Shown piece after piece: positions 9,658 through 22,366 of a stretch of DNA of 64,000 nt. Where the stretch lies: the NCBI RefSeq assembly GCF_001039355.2, contig NW_019775644.1, positions 104,849 to 168,848 on the forward strand, written 5' to 3'. Positions within the stretch are counted from its first letter, which is position 1. The number at the start of each line of letters is the position of its first letter. Source of the stretch: Lingula anatina (Eukaryota > Brachiopoda > Lingulata > Lingulida > Lingulidae). The position numbers and the translations under genes are program-made. Under the pieces are notes generated by a model, which worked only from the letters and a program-made list of their open reading frames with translations, was not told where the DNA came from and did no database searches.

Positions 9658-9736
<79 letters not shown>

Positions 9737-10329
9737 CCCTATTGCAAAACCGTAGTTCATCACAATATTCCTTTTTTTTAAAAAGTACCTAACAGTTCAT
9801 ATTAAAACACCCACTGCATTGGCACATAAGATCAGTGCATTGTAATTACGGGAATCTAATCGTGCTGCTTAAGAGGCAGCTCTTGGAAAAACATTAAGTC
9901 ACAAAACTTACCAAAATCATCCATTTCTCCTTCAGAGTCACTCATTTCATCCATGGCTTTTGCTATTTCCCCATTTCAGCTTCCTTTCACTTAGGCTTTG
10001 ACTGAACATAAATAAGATAAAGAATGGATTGTAGGTATGACTTACTTAGTACAACATTAATGATATGGGATGAGAATATGTACGAACAACACTAAGTAGT
10101 CAGAATTAATGTTAGGAAAATGGTAACATTTTGAAACACAAATATATTTTAAATAATAATAATAATTTATTAGGTAAAATTGCAACCCTAAGGTTGAAGT
10201 TGTACAAATAATATTTAAAAGACAATTGACAATAAGCTTTAAATTATAAAACAATAAATTATTCCTAAAATACTACAAATTAAAAAGGCGTTCATAAATT
10301 ACTAAAAGTTAAAGAGGCAATCATTAATA
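9114..10329. other. AT-rich intergenic stretch, no gene seen
   Basis: Apart from the AAT/ATT palindrome at 9658-9735, I see no coding frame or recognisable element here. Confidence 0.5.
9658..9735. repeat. AAT run joined head to head with an ATT run (long perfect palindrome)
   Basis: About 35 bases of (AAT)n are followed directly by about 43 bases of (ATT)n, so the two halves are exact reverse complements and could form a hairpin stem of about 35 bp. Another ATT run lies at 12018-12080 without the AAT partner. Confidence 0.9.
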
Positions 10330-11385
10330 AAGACATTTCTAAAACTTTTTGTCTTCACTTTTGGTTGCAAGAATTTGGTGTTGTTTCGTAAAGGGCGGGC
10401 GTTTCTTTTAGGCAATAAATGGCCCAACTTTCCACAAATTTGTAAATTTGTATAAAACCTCTGATACAGCAAATGTCTACGTTTGTCTAGGGTGTCGATG
10501 TTACAAACTTTTCAGGCATCATCATAAGTGAGACCAGGACATATAATCCCTAAGGTTCTCTCTCAAACTGACTCTAGACATTCAGATTGCTCAGCAGTAA
10601 GACCTGGTCCCGACACTGGACATGCATTTTCTAAAACTGATCTTATTACAGACTGGTAAATAGTTAATAAAGCTTGTATGTCCAGTTTTGCCCTCTTTAG
10701 CTGTCTGAGATAAGATAGCTTTAAACATGCCTTAGCACACATGGTTTGGATGTGTTCAGCCCACTTAAGGTCTGGGGTTAAAATAACACCAAGTATCTTA
10801 AACTCTTTGACTTTTTCTACACGTTCACCATCTATTTCCAATGTTGGTATTGTAAGATTACAGTTTTTGGTAAAATTTATGTCCATCGACTTAGTCTTCC
10901 TTACATTAAGTTTCATCTTGTTTTGCTTTACCCAGTCAGCCAAATTGCCAAATTTGCAAATTTCGTAAATAGAGGTATCGTCAACAAACTTAATGTCTGA
11001 ACAACAAGTTTTCAGGTCATTGATCATTGCAAGGAAAAGGATGGGACCTAATTTCGTGCCATGAGGCACTCCTCCCACTAGCTGAACCCAATCAGATTTA
11101 AAGCTACTGCATTTTAGTCGTTGCCACCTTTCGCAAAGGAAGGAATAAATCCGTCTTACAAAGTCTGGTACCCCTTGGATATCTAATTTTTTCATTAAGA
11201 TATTGCGATCAATCCTGTCGAAGGCTTTAGCAAAATCTAAGAATAACACCTGAGCATAAGACTTTGTTGTGGGGGATGGTTCAAGTCCTCCTAGTTATTT
11301 ATGAGTTAATTCAACTAAGGCATGAGTAGTTGAGCTATTTTGGACGCCACCAAACTGTGTTCTATCAATTTGCAGACCATTTGTA
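10330..11385 (-). pseudogene. LINE reverse transcriptase, truncated and frame-broken
   Basis: The longest frame (11249-10563, 228 residues) shows reverse transcriptase blocks in order: LDFAKAFD, GVPHGTKLGP, and FVDD as the catalytic box, then MKLNVRKTKSM and ILGVILTPDLKW. The segment between FVDD and the next block is shorter than usual, so residues are missing. Translation on the minus strand upstream, to about 11385, adds the preceding RT block interrupted by a stop. Downstream, to about 10330, the usual tail (LGIICPGLTYDDA) follows a stop. No endonuclease domain is present: a 5'-truncated dead copy, most like the Jockey/CR1 group. Confidence 0.85.
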
Positions 11386-12023
11386 ACTTAAATATAAATA
11401 TAAATATATGGAGTACAATAATTAATCAAGGAAATATATAATAAATGACAAAGGCCGTAATTGTACATGATAAACTTAATGTTGGAAAAAATCAAATTTT
11501 GAAATACCAAAATATGCTTTGTTTATTACAAAAATCCATGAAATACAGTAATATTATTTCTGAATTGAAGCATAAATGACAATGACAATAATAAACATAA
11601 TAAACTACATGCTATAACAAATAGGAAAAGAAAATATAGTTAACTCAAGGTACACAGATATGAGATATAGATATATGAAACACTTTTTATTTTGGTTAAG
11701 TAAAAAGGTAGATCAAGTCAAAGAATGTTAGTCAATAATTCTCTGTTGCTTTAAATGGATGTTGGACCTAACTGAATTTACTTTATTATAGTGCACAGTT
11801 GTATCGTTGCAGGTAGGAAAGGTTAAAGCACTGGATAAATAAGAAAAACAAAAAACATAGTTAAATTACACACTTCTGGAGCATTAAATAACTCTGTCTA
11901 TATGACCCCTGTAAGTAAACTTTTTTAGATACGAATTCAACAAAGAATAGGAGTTTCTTTATTTCCCGTGGAATTGTTTGTTATCATACAAGTTCACCTA
12001 TACTAGATAAATATGTAATTATA

Positions 12024-12082
<59 letters not shown>

Positions 12083-13105
12083 AATAGGGCAAAGCTGTCA
12101 AACCTGTTATGTGGAATCACTAAGCTTACACATGACCGTCAATCTTTCAAGTAGCAGTTTATTAGTCACGTGTGAAAGACTGTATACCGAATAAACATTG
12201 CAAAAAAAAAGAGGGGTATAGATATTAAAAAAAGGACATCAAGTAACAAAATATATGTTAGCAAAATGTGTTTTAGGATATTGTAATTTGGGACATTATA
12301 ATCACCCAGATACTGAAGATGAGTTTTTTTTTTTCTTCCTGCAACCAATTATTCAATGATTTACCCAAAATAATATATGTAAGGCAGAAAATGAGGAGTT
12401 TTGTGCGAAGGGTGATTTTGTATGCCAGTGAAAGGGATATATAGATCAAAAGATAAAGTTTGAAGAATGTCCTATTCAGTGGTGAGAATTAATTTAGACA
12501 ATACATGCATGCAGCGAGAATTTACCATTAAACACAACCCTTTATTACAAACAGCTGTATGTCTATGACTATTTTCATTTATGATACATGAAGAGTGCTT
12601 CGCAGATTAAAATAAATATCATTTGGCTTAACAGGTATTTGAAAAAAACGAAGCAAGCCCCATTTCACATTTTTTGATCATTGATCATTGTTATAAGTTA
12701 AGTTTTATCTAAATAATTGGTATATTAATTTCTTGTCCCTAGCCCAGGTTTACAAAATGTAGCTGCCCAGCCGTCCTTTGAGATCAATAGCCGCCAATTT
12801 GACAGCTGGGCACCAGACTTATTTCGTTGTATGAAAATACTATATACATAATCCATCTAATAGATATGGCAAAACTGCGCAGTAGAATGAGGCTTAATTC
12901 AAATGTCCCACTTAAGTCACGCAGTACACGTAACATCACATATGGACGACTACAGTGATTCCTCTGATAATATTTGACTTATTTTACTTCGTTATGAAAC
13001 CTCATACTACCACGTAAGCTTACCTATTTACTGGATCTCTTCACAACCCAGACTTCTACGCAATAAGTACTTCTTACAATCGCTACTGCTGAATGGTAAA
13101 TTTAA
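11386..13105. other. AT-rich intergenic DNA
   Basis: Contains an ATT microsatellite (12018-12080). No coding frame, RNA gene or complete transposon was recognised. Confidence 0.5.
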
Positions 13106-13375
13106 AAATGCAATATTTGCGTCTGCTGTTGCATTATGTGCACAAAAAAGGTGTAAACAGCTTTGTGATTATTTCTCGTAAATATTTAATTAGTGTTGAT
13201 ATCGATTTCTTATTCAAGCCACAGTGTATTCTGTATTTATTAGTAGGCTGGTGCGGATGTAATATATTTTTCGAAGGTAATTATAGAACAAATATCCAGA
13301 CGCTGTTCAAGGCGCAGTTATTGCCGTAATTTTTGCAGAATTTGTCTTTTGTAAACCTTTTCCAAAATAAAACAC
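13106..13375 (+). repeat. Dispersed repeat, copy A
   Basis: The segment TTAGTGTTGATATCGATTTC with following AAGCCACA.TGTATTCTG is repeated at 13467-13630. The 3' part (ATATCCAGACGCTGTTCAAG then TTTGCAGA.TT.GTCTTT) is repeated at 14930-15030. Unknown family. Confidence 0.7.
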
Positions 13376-13466
13376 TTGTCATTATTTTAAATATTCGTAT
13401 TTCTGTTGTTGTTCAACAAAGTGCGTATTTTTATACCACTGCTATTGATCAAGAGTAATTAAAAAA

Positions 13467-13630
13467 ATCCAATTTTGGCGTCTTCTGTGGGTGATAAAAG
13501 GCGGCATTGTATCAACAGTTTCTTTATTATTCCTCGTTAATATTTAATTAGTGTTGATATCGATTTCCTATTCAAGCCACATTGTATTCTGTATTTATGT
13601 TATATGGAAATACAAGTAGGCTGACACGGT
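13467..13630 (+). repeat. Dispersed repeat, copy B (5' and middle part)
   Basis: Matches copy A from its start through the TGTATTCTGTATTTAT box and the following AGTAGGCTG, with a small insertion. Lies about 100 bp downstream of copy A in the same orientation. Confidence 0.7.
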
Positions 13631-13805
13631 TAAAATGCACCCCTTATGTTAGTGAATAAAAGGAACTGTTAAGAATACACATACTGACCACTTGACAGTA
13701 ATTAATACGTATTTAATAAAAAAAGTTGATCAAATTCAGAATTGGAATGCTGTAATAGAGTAAATGTGCACATTATTATACGTCGTCAGCCTCATTACGC
13801 TACTT

Positions 13806-13833
13806 GTGTAGTGTGTGTGTGTGTGTGTGTGTG
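13806..13833. repeat. (GT)n microsatellite
   Basis: Uninterrupted GT dinucleotides. Confidence 0.9.
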
Positions 13834-14027
13834 CCTGTGTGGCTGGTCGTCCACCTTGTTTGTTCTTTGTCTATTGCTCTATTAAAACACTGTGATGACG
13901 CACTTAATCTCAGTTCAATGTAATATTTGTTTACAAACTCCTATACATGCAAATGGTGCGGTCACTTTGTAGATGTAGACACTGGTGCGCAGTGATAACA
14001 AAGGGACTGCATAGCTTTCGTGCCTTT

Positions 14028-14171
14028 AAGACCCCCCTCAACAACCTCCACAACCCACCACCCCACCCCACACACCACAACACACGCTGCCCACCTCCAC
14101 AACGCACCACCACCCCCACACACCACACCCCCCAACACACACTGACCACCTTCACAACCCCCCCCCCCATA
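14028..14171 (+). repeat. Strand-asymmetric C/A-rich tract
   Basis: About 140 bases made almost only of C, A and a few T on the plus strand (CCACCCCACACCAC-like), almost free of G. Low complexity, not coding. Confidence 0.7.
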
Positions 14172-14929
14172 CCGCCCCTCCTAATCAAACTTTGGAGCTA
14201 CCGTCGTGACTTGGAATCATTCGCTTGTTTCAGTCTCATATAAAGCCCCATAGTGCTCCCAGCTGTAGTGCCAGCTAGGGGGTTGCCCTTGGAAAGGCCA
14301 ACATGCAGTTGGATTCTTTCCAGGTTGTATATTTGTATGAAGTGAAAGAGACTTTCCTTACACCAATTTTAAAACCCATTTACACTGAAAACCGACAAAT
14401 GAAACTTCCAGGTCGCCACTGAGTCGTTTCATTCTTTTCTGTTTGCAAAGTTTAAGACATATCACCTGGGAATCTCCGTAGTATTTTTACAGATTACGTT
14501 ATCCAAAGACGTGAGCCCATAGTGCCATGGTTTTTTTATTAGTAAAGTTTATTTGATGTATCACAAGTAAGGAAAGGACCTTAATAACTGGAGTCTCAAA
14601 AGAGACAAGATGATAGCTAGTATAGGATATAGAACGCAATGGTCACAGCAAAGTTTTGTGCATGTTCAAAACAAAGAACGCTGTGGAGACTGGTCGCTGC
14701 AAGGTGGCCCAAGAGAAACAGAAAGGAAGCACATGCATCACTGTGGTTGAAGAATAGATGTTTAATGTAAATGGGAATAGATACATGTTTTACTACAAAC
14801 AGGGCAGTGACAGGGTATTATTCAGCAGAGACATAAAGAATGAAGATGACGTACATACGTAACCTCATACCAGCTACCGAACTTAATCTCCTTGTGGTAT
14901 TTTGTTTCTAATTTATGAACAAACCTATT

Positions 14930-15030
14930 TTGAAGTTAATTACAGAATAAATATCCGGACGCTGTTCAAGGCACAGTTCTTGTTGTAATGTTTGCAGTGT
15001 TCGTCTTTGTAAACGTTCTGAAACCTGTTT
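14930..15030 (+). repeat. Dispersed repeat, copy C (3' part)
   Basis: Matches 13275-13370 in copy A: AATATCCGGACGCTGTTCAA then GCACAGTTCTTGTTGTAAT and GTTTGCAG. Same orientation. Confidence 0.65.
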
Positions 15031-15614
15031 TGTGTCAACCAGTAGCAGACCCATGCTTCAAGCTTCATCGGCGCCTCTCCCTAATACAATCTGATTTATT
15101 ATCAAACTTTGCTTTATTGTACTTTGAAAAATAAGTTTATTATAAAAATACATGTATAAATGTCGAGCAGCTGAATAGGGTTAGAAATGATGAAATAATA
15201 TAACAATGCCAGAATATATCCAAGCATTTCAGGTCAACCAGCAGTCTGTCGGTCTCATAGGAGGCAGAAAGACTGTAAAAACGTCGCCACTGATCGCCTC
15301 TGGTTGCTGATGACGGTACAGAAAAGGCAAAGAAGATATTAAATGGTTGCTCAAACACAGGGGAGGCAGGCAAGTTACTCAATGGACGCACAGGTTGCTC
15401 ATAGTTCTACGGGAACAGTACATATACAGGAGCATTTATACAAAAGGAGCATTTATACAAAAACACAGTACACTTGAGTTGGCAACCATTGAGCGCCCTG
15501 GCCCCAATTTAGTTATTTTTGTGCAGAAAAAATAGGTAAATATTTTGAACAGATGGGCGGTAGTGTATTTTATTATGTTTGGAAAAAAGATTAATTATGA
15601 GGAACAATATAATA
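15031..15614. other. Intergenic stretch, nothing recognised
   Basis: Includes a short direct repeat of AGGAGCATTTATACAAAA near 15430-15462; no gene seen. Confidence 0.45.
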
Positions 15615-16713
15615 TTAGCTCGGTCTGACTCCATCCCGCAAATTCACCAAGGCTATGGAGGATCTTAAAAATAAAGCACTCAAAGTATTTTTCAAATTAA
15701 GAAATCAGCTATTTTCAGCGCCCACTAAAATTGCCATTTTATTATTTAAATCACTCCTACTTCCAATCCTTAGCTATGGGTGCTAAATTTGGGCCCCTTA
15801 CTTACTATGTAATCTGACCATTGGAATTTTTAAAAAATATATGCGAAAAGACCCCTTCTGAACTCGTCCACCTTAAAACCTGTAAAACCATATTAGAGAT
15901 TAGCAAAAACTGTACTAATCACGTGGTGAGCTAGGCAGCTTCCCCATTCTAATCCAATTACTGTCACTATCCATCAAATGTTGGGGCCACCTGTACAAAA
16001 TCATACACAATGGTCAGACTACTTTAGTCACTGATGCTCTGATTGAGAACAGATCCTTATCCTCATCCGGTGTGTTTACACGGTCCTCTGGTATAAAAAC
16101 TGTTCTTAACATGAACAACCTGGGAAAGATGTGGACTAATCCAGTCTCAATATCTGGTAAGATAACTCAGGCCTTATCCAAAAAGTCTACACTCTGTATA
16201 TCAGGACCAGTGGGCTACATTGATGAGCAGAACGGGTAGTGGTAATAAACTAAGAACCTATGTTAAATTTAAGAAGGAATTTGTGCGTGAAAATTACACC
16301 CACATATCCCGAAAAATATCAGAGCCAATTTCTGCAAATTACGTGTGAGCGCCCACAATCTCTCTATTGAACGGGGCAGGTACTGCAAGCCAAAAATCCC
16401 TGCAGAGTTAGGATTTTGTAAATTTTGTGATGCGAATAAAGTAGAAGATGAGTTCCACCTCCTACTAGAGTGCAAAGCATATGATTCAATATAGGATCCC
16501 TTCAGAGGGCAGCTGTCAGAGTTCCTACCCCTAGCGACCTCAGCAATAATGAACTGTTTAATTTTCTTATGGGTGCTCAAGACGTAGATATTCTTAGAAC
16601 TGTTATGTGGTTTGTAAATAGATGCTTCCAACAAAGGGAACAGGCCCTCTCTTAATACCTATACATTGAACTCTTTCCTGTGTGTGTATTCAATTCATCA
16701 CCTATAGGTTATC

Positions 16714-16789
<76 letters not shown>

Positions 16790-16912
16790 ACTAATTTACT
16801 GGTATTGTTATACACGTAAACATTAAAATCATGTATATTTATTCATTTACTTGTTTGTACTGTTATAGTTAGATGTACTGTCTTATTTGTGAAGGTGTAT
16901 CAATAAAGAAGT
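15615..16912 (+). pseudogene. LINE 3' end: reverse transcriptase C-terminus, zinc-finger tail and 3' UTR, broken by stops
   Basis: From 15625 a frame reads an RT thumb-like segment ending LLLPILSYGC, then a stop. Further blocks in shifting frames include GFCKFCDANKVEDEFHLLLE near 16400-16470, a Cys-x2-Cys...His...Cys finger typical of many LINE ORF2 tails, and MGAQDVDILRTVMWF near 16570-16620. A TA repeat (16716-16784) and AATAAA at about 16903 follow, consistent with the element's 3' UTR. Several in-frame stops show it is inactive. Its sequence differs from the LINE at 10.3-11.4 kb, so it is a second lineage. Confidence 0.75.
16716..16784. repeat. (TA)n microsatellite in the LINE 3' region
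   Basis: About 34 uninterrupted TA units. Confidence 0.9.
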
Positions 16913-17597
16913 AGCCTATTAGACATTTTCTTTCATGCTTACTTTACTTGCTGTGATTGACATGGACACTGTGACTTTATGGGTGACACCATATTTTCGC
17001 TACTGTTTGCTACCGCTATGATGTCAACATTATCATATTATTGTCACAATTTGCCACCGCTGTGATGAATGTCAAAAAGTGACCAATACGTAGAAGCACC
17101 ATAAGTTTTTGAAGCATAAAATGAGGGAAAATTTATTGAAAAATTAATATTTGAACACAACAATGAAGCATAAGCAACTGAAGGAACAAAATTGAAATTA
17201 TTACAAATTTTAATAAGTATTATTTTGTTTAATCTCAAGAAAGCTACCTAGAAGTTTTCATTTGCATATCAAACGTGAAAATTTTACAGCAAAAATAAGT
17301 GTATTTAATTAAAATGTTTTTCAACTAATTAACACCAGCAAGATATACAATGCACAAAGGGAATTTAAATGACACAACTGTACATACAAATATTAAGATT
17401 ATAAATAATAAGATCAATTTTGAAATCTGCCAGTATGGCGAGAAATGATGGACACATAAAAAAACACCAAGATGTGTTATCAATCGTGTAATCAGAATCA
17501 CTACAGCAAGTAAATAAATGATCATAATCTCTGCTACAAAAACATCAACAAGAAGAACACACCGAACATTGAGGACAGTTTGCATATCTAAATTCAG
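16913..17597. other. AT-rich intergenic stretch, nothing recognised
   Basis: No supported gene or element. Confidence 0.5.
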
Positions 17598-17856
17598 CTT
17601 AGAATTGAATTTTGTATAAAGTAACCATTAAAGGAATAATAACCCTTCGTTTTGGCCAAAAAATGAATTTCCCTGGAATAAACAACAATTTCCCCATACT
17701 TACCAATGGTTAATGAATCCATTTTANCTTAGAATTGAATTTTGTATAAAGTAACCATTAAAGGGATAATAACCCTTCGTTTTGGCCAAAAAATGAATTT
17801 CCCTGGAATAAACAACAATTATCCCATACTAACCAATGGTTAATGAATCCATTTTA
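17598..17856. repeat. 129-bp direct duplication joined by a single N
   Basis: 17598-17726 and 17728-17856 are each 129 bp and differ at only a few positions, with N at 17727 exactly between them. This looks like two alleles or two read ends placed side by side across a gap. Confidence 0.85.
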
Positions 17857-17875
17857 ACATTCAAATTTAGTCCCT

Positions 17876-17920
<45 letters not shown>

Positions 17921-18095
17921 TTAAAATCTCTTAAGAGATTGTAACAGAGTATAGCCATCAATGGAGGTCACGTGGTATCAGAATAATAGCTATAACTGCC
18001 GTTTTTGTGGTACAACAGAATATATTATATTTCTGTGAGTTATTCACAATTTTTAATTGTGAAATATAGATCTCATACAAAGAATTATTATCCCT
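17762..18095. mobile_element. TTAA-flanked MITE, AGGGATAATA family, copy 1
   Basis: Flanked by TTAA at 17758-17761 and 18096-18099. It starts AGGGATAATAA and ends TTATTATCCCT, a perfect 11-bp inverted repeat. The interior has a 39-base T run (17879-17917). A second member lies inverted at 41165-41460. The piece 17632-17726 is the duplicate start created at the N junction. Confidence 0.8.
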
Positions 18096-18099
18096 TTAA

Positions 18100-19186
18100 T
18101 CAGGAAAAAAAGTTTTCTTATTCAGCTAAAGCAAAACTAAGTTCACAACTACAATGTGCATAAACCAATGATTTAAACAACTTTTTCAATCACTGCATAA
18201 TGTTTTTCTTTCTCTTTATCTCTACCAAAAAAATTTACCCAACAGAAACAAAATTAATCACTCTTTGTGTAGAACCCAATTACATCTTTTAGACTAAATT
18301 TACAAGTGCTCATTAAATCTTGGACCCCACCACTATCCAAATATCCTAATACAATAAACGATACCTTAAACAGATACAAGTACAATGTACAGGACATTTA
18401 CACCACCTGTCAGACCCTAAATTATAGAGTTTCTAACTCGCGTTTTTGGATATTAAAATGTCCTAATTTCTGCAGTACATAAAGCCATGACACATACAAA
18501 TGATAACATCACAGTGGAATAAATAATTCATTGAAATCATTGTTATATTATTATTACAACTGAAACTGCCTTGGATACAGTAGCAAATTATAGTCTTAAA
18601 TGTTTTAAAACCCCATAAGCAAATTAACAACAATGAATATGTACACTGTAGGCCTATGTCACACGTGGTATATCATCACCAAATGCGCTTAAAAACATCA
18701 ACCCAACACTTTAGTTTGCAATTTAGTGGTCAATAACAAAGGATAATTTGGAATTGAATTTGACTGTCCCCGGCGGATCGATGTTTGCGAGCAGAGTGAG
18801 CGTAATTTCCTTAATTAAAATAGGGATAAGTCGCCATTTTAATTGACCAGGAGAGTAAATACAAAATAAACTGTACATGTTTTTTTTAATATGCTAACAC
18901 CGCTGTCCATATCGATCTAATAAATGTGTAGAGAGACTAAATCAACCATCAACTATGATTTTTTAAAGTATGCTCACACTTATCTCCAAGTGGATCTGAT
19001 GTCTGTGTAGTTTACCAAAACAAACGCAATTTGTCACAAGTTGTGCCTTACTCCAGGCTGGTCGTATTGCTTTGTAATATTGCTTCTACCTGTTGGCTTA
19101 GTATCGTTGTAAACGAAATCAAATATAGTTAATAAAAGTAAACCCACAGTTTTGTTAGCTCTGTCTGTTAGCTCTGTCAAGACATT
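18100..19186. other. AT-rich intergenic stretch, nothing recognised
   Basis: No supported gene or element. Confidence 0.5.
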
Positions 19187-19284
19187 CCCAGCAGACAAAC
19201 GTCATTGATTCACCGTTGAACCAACGTTAATTTTGGTGGATCAAAGTTGAATCAACGTAGAATCAATGTCGTTTGCCTGCTGGG
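19187..19284. mobile_element. Short palindromic MITE (98 bp)
   Basis: Begins CCCAGCAGACAAACGTCATT and ends with the near reverse complement (AATGTCGTTTGCCTGCTGGG). The interior is built of GTTGAATCAACGT-like palindromes. Non-coding. Confidence 0.8.
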
Positions 19285-19676
19285 ATTGGTATATTATACC
19301 TGCTTTGCTCTCTCTACACGCTTGGTTGATAAATCTAGAGATAATGTACGTGAGAGAACAAATTAACTCGTCTCCTCTTAATTCCAGCGTGTTTCTAAAA
19401 TCACCACCTTTTTTCTATTCTACTAAATGCCAGGATGAGACGTGTCAATATGTTAATCTGATTGCATTCAGCAAGAATCCCTCGGAGTTGTATCTATATT
19501 TTACTATAGATACGTGTAGAATTATACATGTAGTTTCAGTGGGAATGAGGGAATTAAGTCTAACACGGAACTTTTGATTTGCTGTTCCACTATTTCTGGC
19601 GAATCAAAGGTAGCATGTTGAGCAAGCAGTTTATTTGTCCCTCCTACTCCTTTATTTGTTTGGAATCGGTTTTTAA

Positions 19677-20158
19677 TTATGTAAACTGATTTATGAGTTT
19701 TCGTTTGCGTTGTTTTCTTTTATTCCTGTTTTGGTCTGAAGCAATACTGTCGGCTAAGTCTTTACGACGAGCCCTTTCCAACGCTTCCTTCAGCTTGTCC
19801 CGGCGCTCCTCATTGCTGCTAGTCCCCATTCCTTCTCTCCACTGAAATAGCATATTGCGAATCTGACCAAGTGCGTCACTGGGGAAATTGAGCTTGAAAT
19901 GATCTATCTGAGGTCTCTCCACTCCAAGATAGGCAGCTACTTCCTCCCACTCGAATCCAATTCTTCTTGATAGATCGCATACCAAGTCATCAGATGGATA
20001 GACTGCTAAGATATGAAAATGAAACAGTAGAATTCTTAAGAATCAATCAACAATAACTAATATCATGTGCACATCAGACCCAATTCGATTAAAATACCTT
20101 AAACTGTGAGTGTTGTGATAACATTCCAAGGAGATTTAGGGATTTCATATACGAAGCA

Positions 20159-20203
<45 letters not shown>

Positions 20204-21795
20204 GCTTTTCATTTGCAGAATCTATTCCAGTTACTAACAGTTTCTAATTAAGTTTGTTTATGCATAAGAGTTCGGTTATAGAAATTCAAGTTAATTCTTG
20301 AATATATATCCTAATAACTGAGCTGCCCAAACTATTATGTCATTCCTGTAAATGTATATGTTTTCATATGATTGCAGCAATCTAGTTAAGCTACACATGT
20401 CCTGATAGACATGCGTGGAATGCAAGTGGTTTATTACTGTTAAAACATTGAGTCGATCGTCACTGCAAAATTAGTCGATATAGGCGTACATGTCTACTTG
20501 AAGAATTAAAATAATGACACAGCAATGCCCATTAAAATTTTAAATCACTTACCGATTCTGGTGGAAGGAAATACTTTATTTTCATTGTTCCTGAGCCACT
20601 TCCTATACGGGGCGGTTTCAATAACCACAGGGCAGCCAGGTGGACACGCGTCGTCACTCTCCAACATTTCAGTCTTTAGAGTTTCAGTCAATTTCTTCAA
20701 GCCTTTTGGAAAACCAAACCCAATGCTGTACTTCAGGCAAGGGGAGTAGGCGCTGATAAGGCGGTCTAGCTCTTGCTTGATATAGGTTAGAACTTGGAAT
20801 GCAGTGTCGCTCTCCAAATCGTTGAAACCTGTTTTCAATGAGCCAACCATGAGCTGGAAGATGCCTTCTCCTTTGTTCGATAACTCCAATATTGTGTGAG
20901 TTGACCTGTCCACCTTGAAACATGCATAGTCGCAGTATGGATTTTGGTCGTGAGATGACCACTTCCTGTAGCAGCAGACCACCAGGCGATGAAAGAGACC
21001 AGGGGGGCAGAATCCACCGTCAAACATCAGGTATAATGGAGGGATTTTCTGCAACTTTGAATAACCCTCTTGTGGACAAACGGGTATCTTCAAATAGCTT
21101 TCTGGATTTGGGTGACTTTTCAGCACACAAGGGACTAAATACTTCTTCCTTTGTTGATCATCACGTCCCATCGGTAGTTCAACCAGCAGGTCAAACCGTT
21201 GACAAATACGCAGAAGGTTTTCTTTGTTGTCTGTCAGTTCTTTGTCTTTCTTCCACACACTGTCAATCAGCCGTTCATCCAGTACTCCTTTATCATCCAG
21301 CATCTTCCAATAACCCCTGTCGTCTGGATTGGAACCCTTGTGGTACTTCTCAACAGTTATAAGAGAAGCAAATGCATCAATAAGCCATTGGGGATCCAAG
21401 ATCACGAGATCACGAATATCAGATTCATCGAAGAAAATGAGTTCCCCAAGTTCAGTGCAGAATTTCAAAAAGGGCAATATCATCTTTAAGCTCTCCAGAC
21501 CATAATGGTGTCCTTCTTCAATAACACCTTTAAGGTCCAGGCACTTTTTGGATTCACTGATCTCCTTTAGCTTCCTCTCTAACAGAACAAACCTCAACGG
21601 CTGCTCTTCACCCCAGTATGGCTGCGCCTTAGATGTTTCCCATATTGCCTCCTTTAACTTCTTTATCTCGGCGTCCTGCTGGTCACAGTTGTTCACAGCG
21701 TAGAAGTACGGCTGCACGTGCATGTCGTGTGCAGGTCTGCCCTCCAGGAAGTCTTGAATTTTACTAAACTTTACCTTTGCCATTTTCATCCTTTC
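19677..21795 (-). CDS. COR-domain plus Death-domain protein (3' part of a ROCO-like gene)
   Basis: Two exons are visible. The upstream one probably starts at 21795 after the acceptor TCTCTTGTCCAG (the frame itself stays open to an ATG at 21816) and ends at 20553 with donor GTAAGT. The second runs 20005-19677 after acceptor CATATCTTAG. The junction splits a codon after its first base and the frame continues, giving about 530 residues counted from 21816. The first 420 residues match the COR domain of ROCO proteins (GEEQPLRFVLLERKL, then a winged-helix-like LGELIFFDESDIRDLVILDP). The last ~110 form a Death domain (IGFEWEEVAAYLGV...QIRNMLFQWREG...LKEALERARRKDLADSI) with a basic tail. ROCO proteins normally have a Roc GTPase before COR; that and the start must lie in upstream exons that I could not find. 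Death domains mediate assembly in apoptosis or immune signalling. Confidence 0.8.
20164..20201. repeat. (GT)n microsatellite inside the COR-Death intron
   Basis: About 19 GT units in the intron 20006-20552. Confidence 0.9.
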
Positions 21796-21829
21796 CTGGA
21801 CAAGAGATTTAAACATCCATGAATATCAA

Positions 21830-22266
21830 TAACATCACTTACATATAACGTCACTTATCTATTGATCTATAAGTAATATAAATAGAGCATTTTCCGTAGA
21901 TTTTAGACTTGTTATTGAACTGCTAAAAAATACTCATATCAAAATTAACGGAGCATGTTAAAATCTGTTTATCAAATTTTTGTAGATCCAGCACTCAATT
22001 TGTATACTAGAGATATGTTTAAATAATATAAAAACTTACAAAATTTAAAAAATTGACCTTCCAATTTGTGTATTTTGATAAAGATATCATTAGTTGAACA
22101 TGTTTTCTGAAGAATATGCTCCGTTCAAGCCATTCTGACGGTCTAACGCAAACTCTTTAAGGATATATTGTAACCCTTTATTATCACGTATATACAGAAA
22201 ATGAGTTTTTTCCTGCGTTCAGTTATTGAATAATGCATCTATCTTTGTGCAGATATTTTGGTTTAA

Positions 22267-22301
<35 letters not shown>

Positions 22302-22366
22302 CTTGAGTTATGAATTACAGATTTTCATTAAACAATAGCATTATCTAGCTTTATCAATGACAAAAT
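21830..22366. other. AT-rich stretch upstream of the COR exon
   Basis: Contains a T run at 22268-22299. No further exon of the minus-strand gene was recognised here. Confidence 0.45.
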
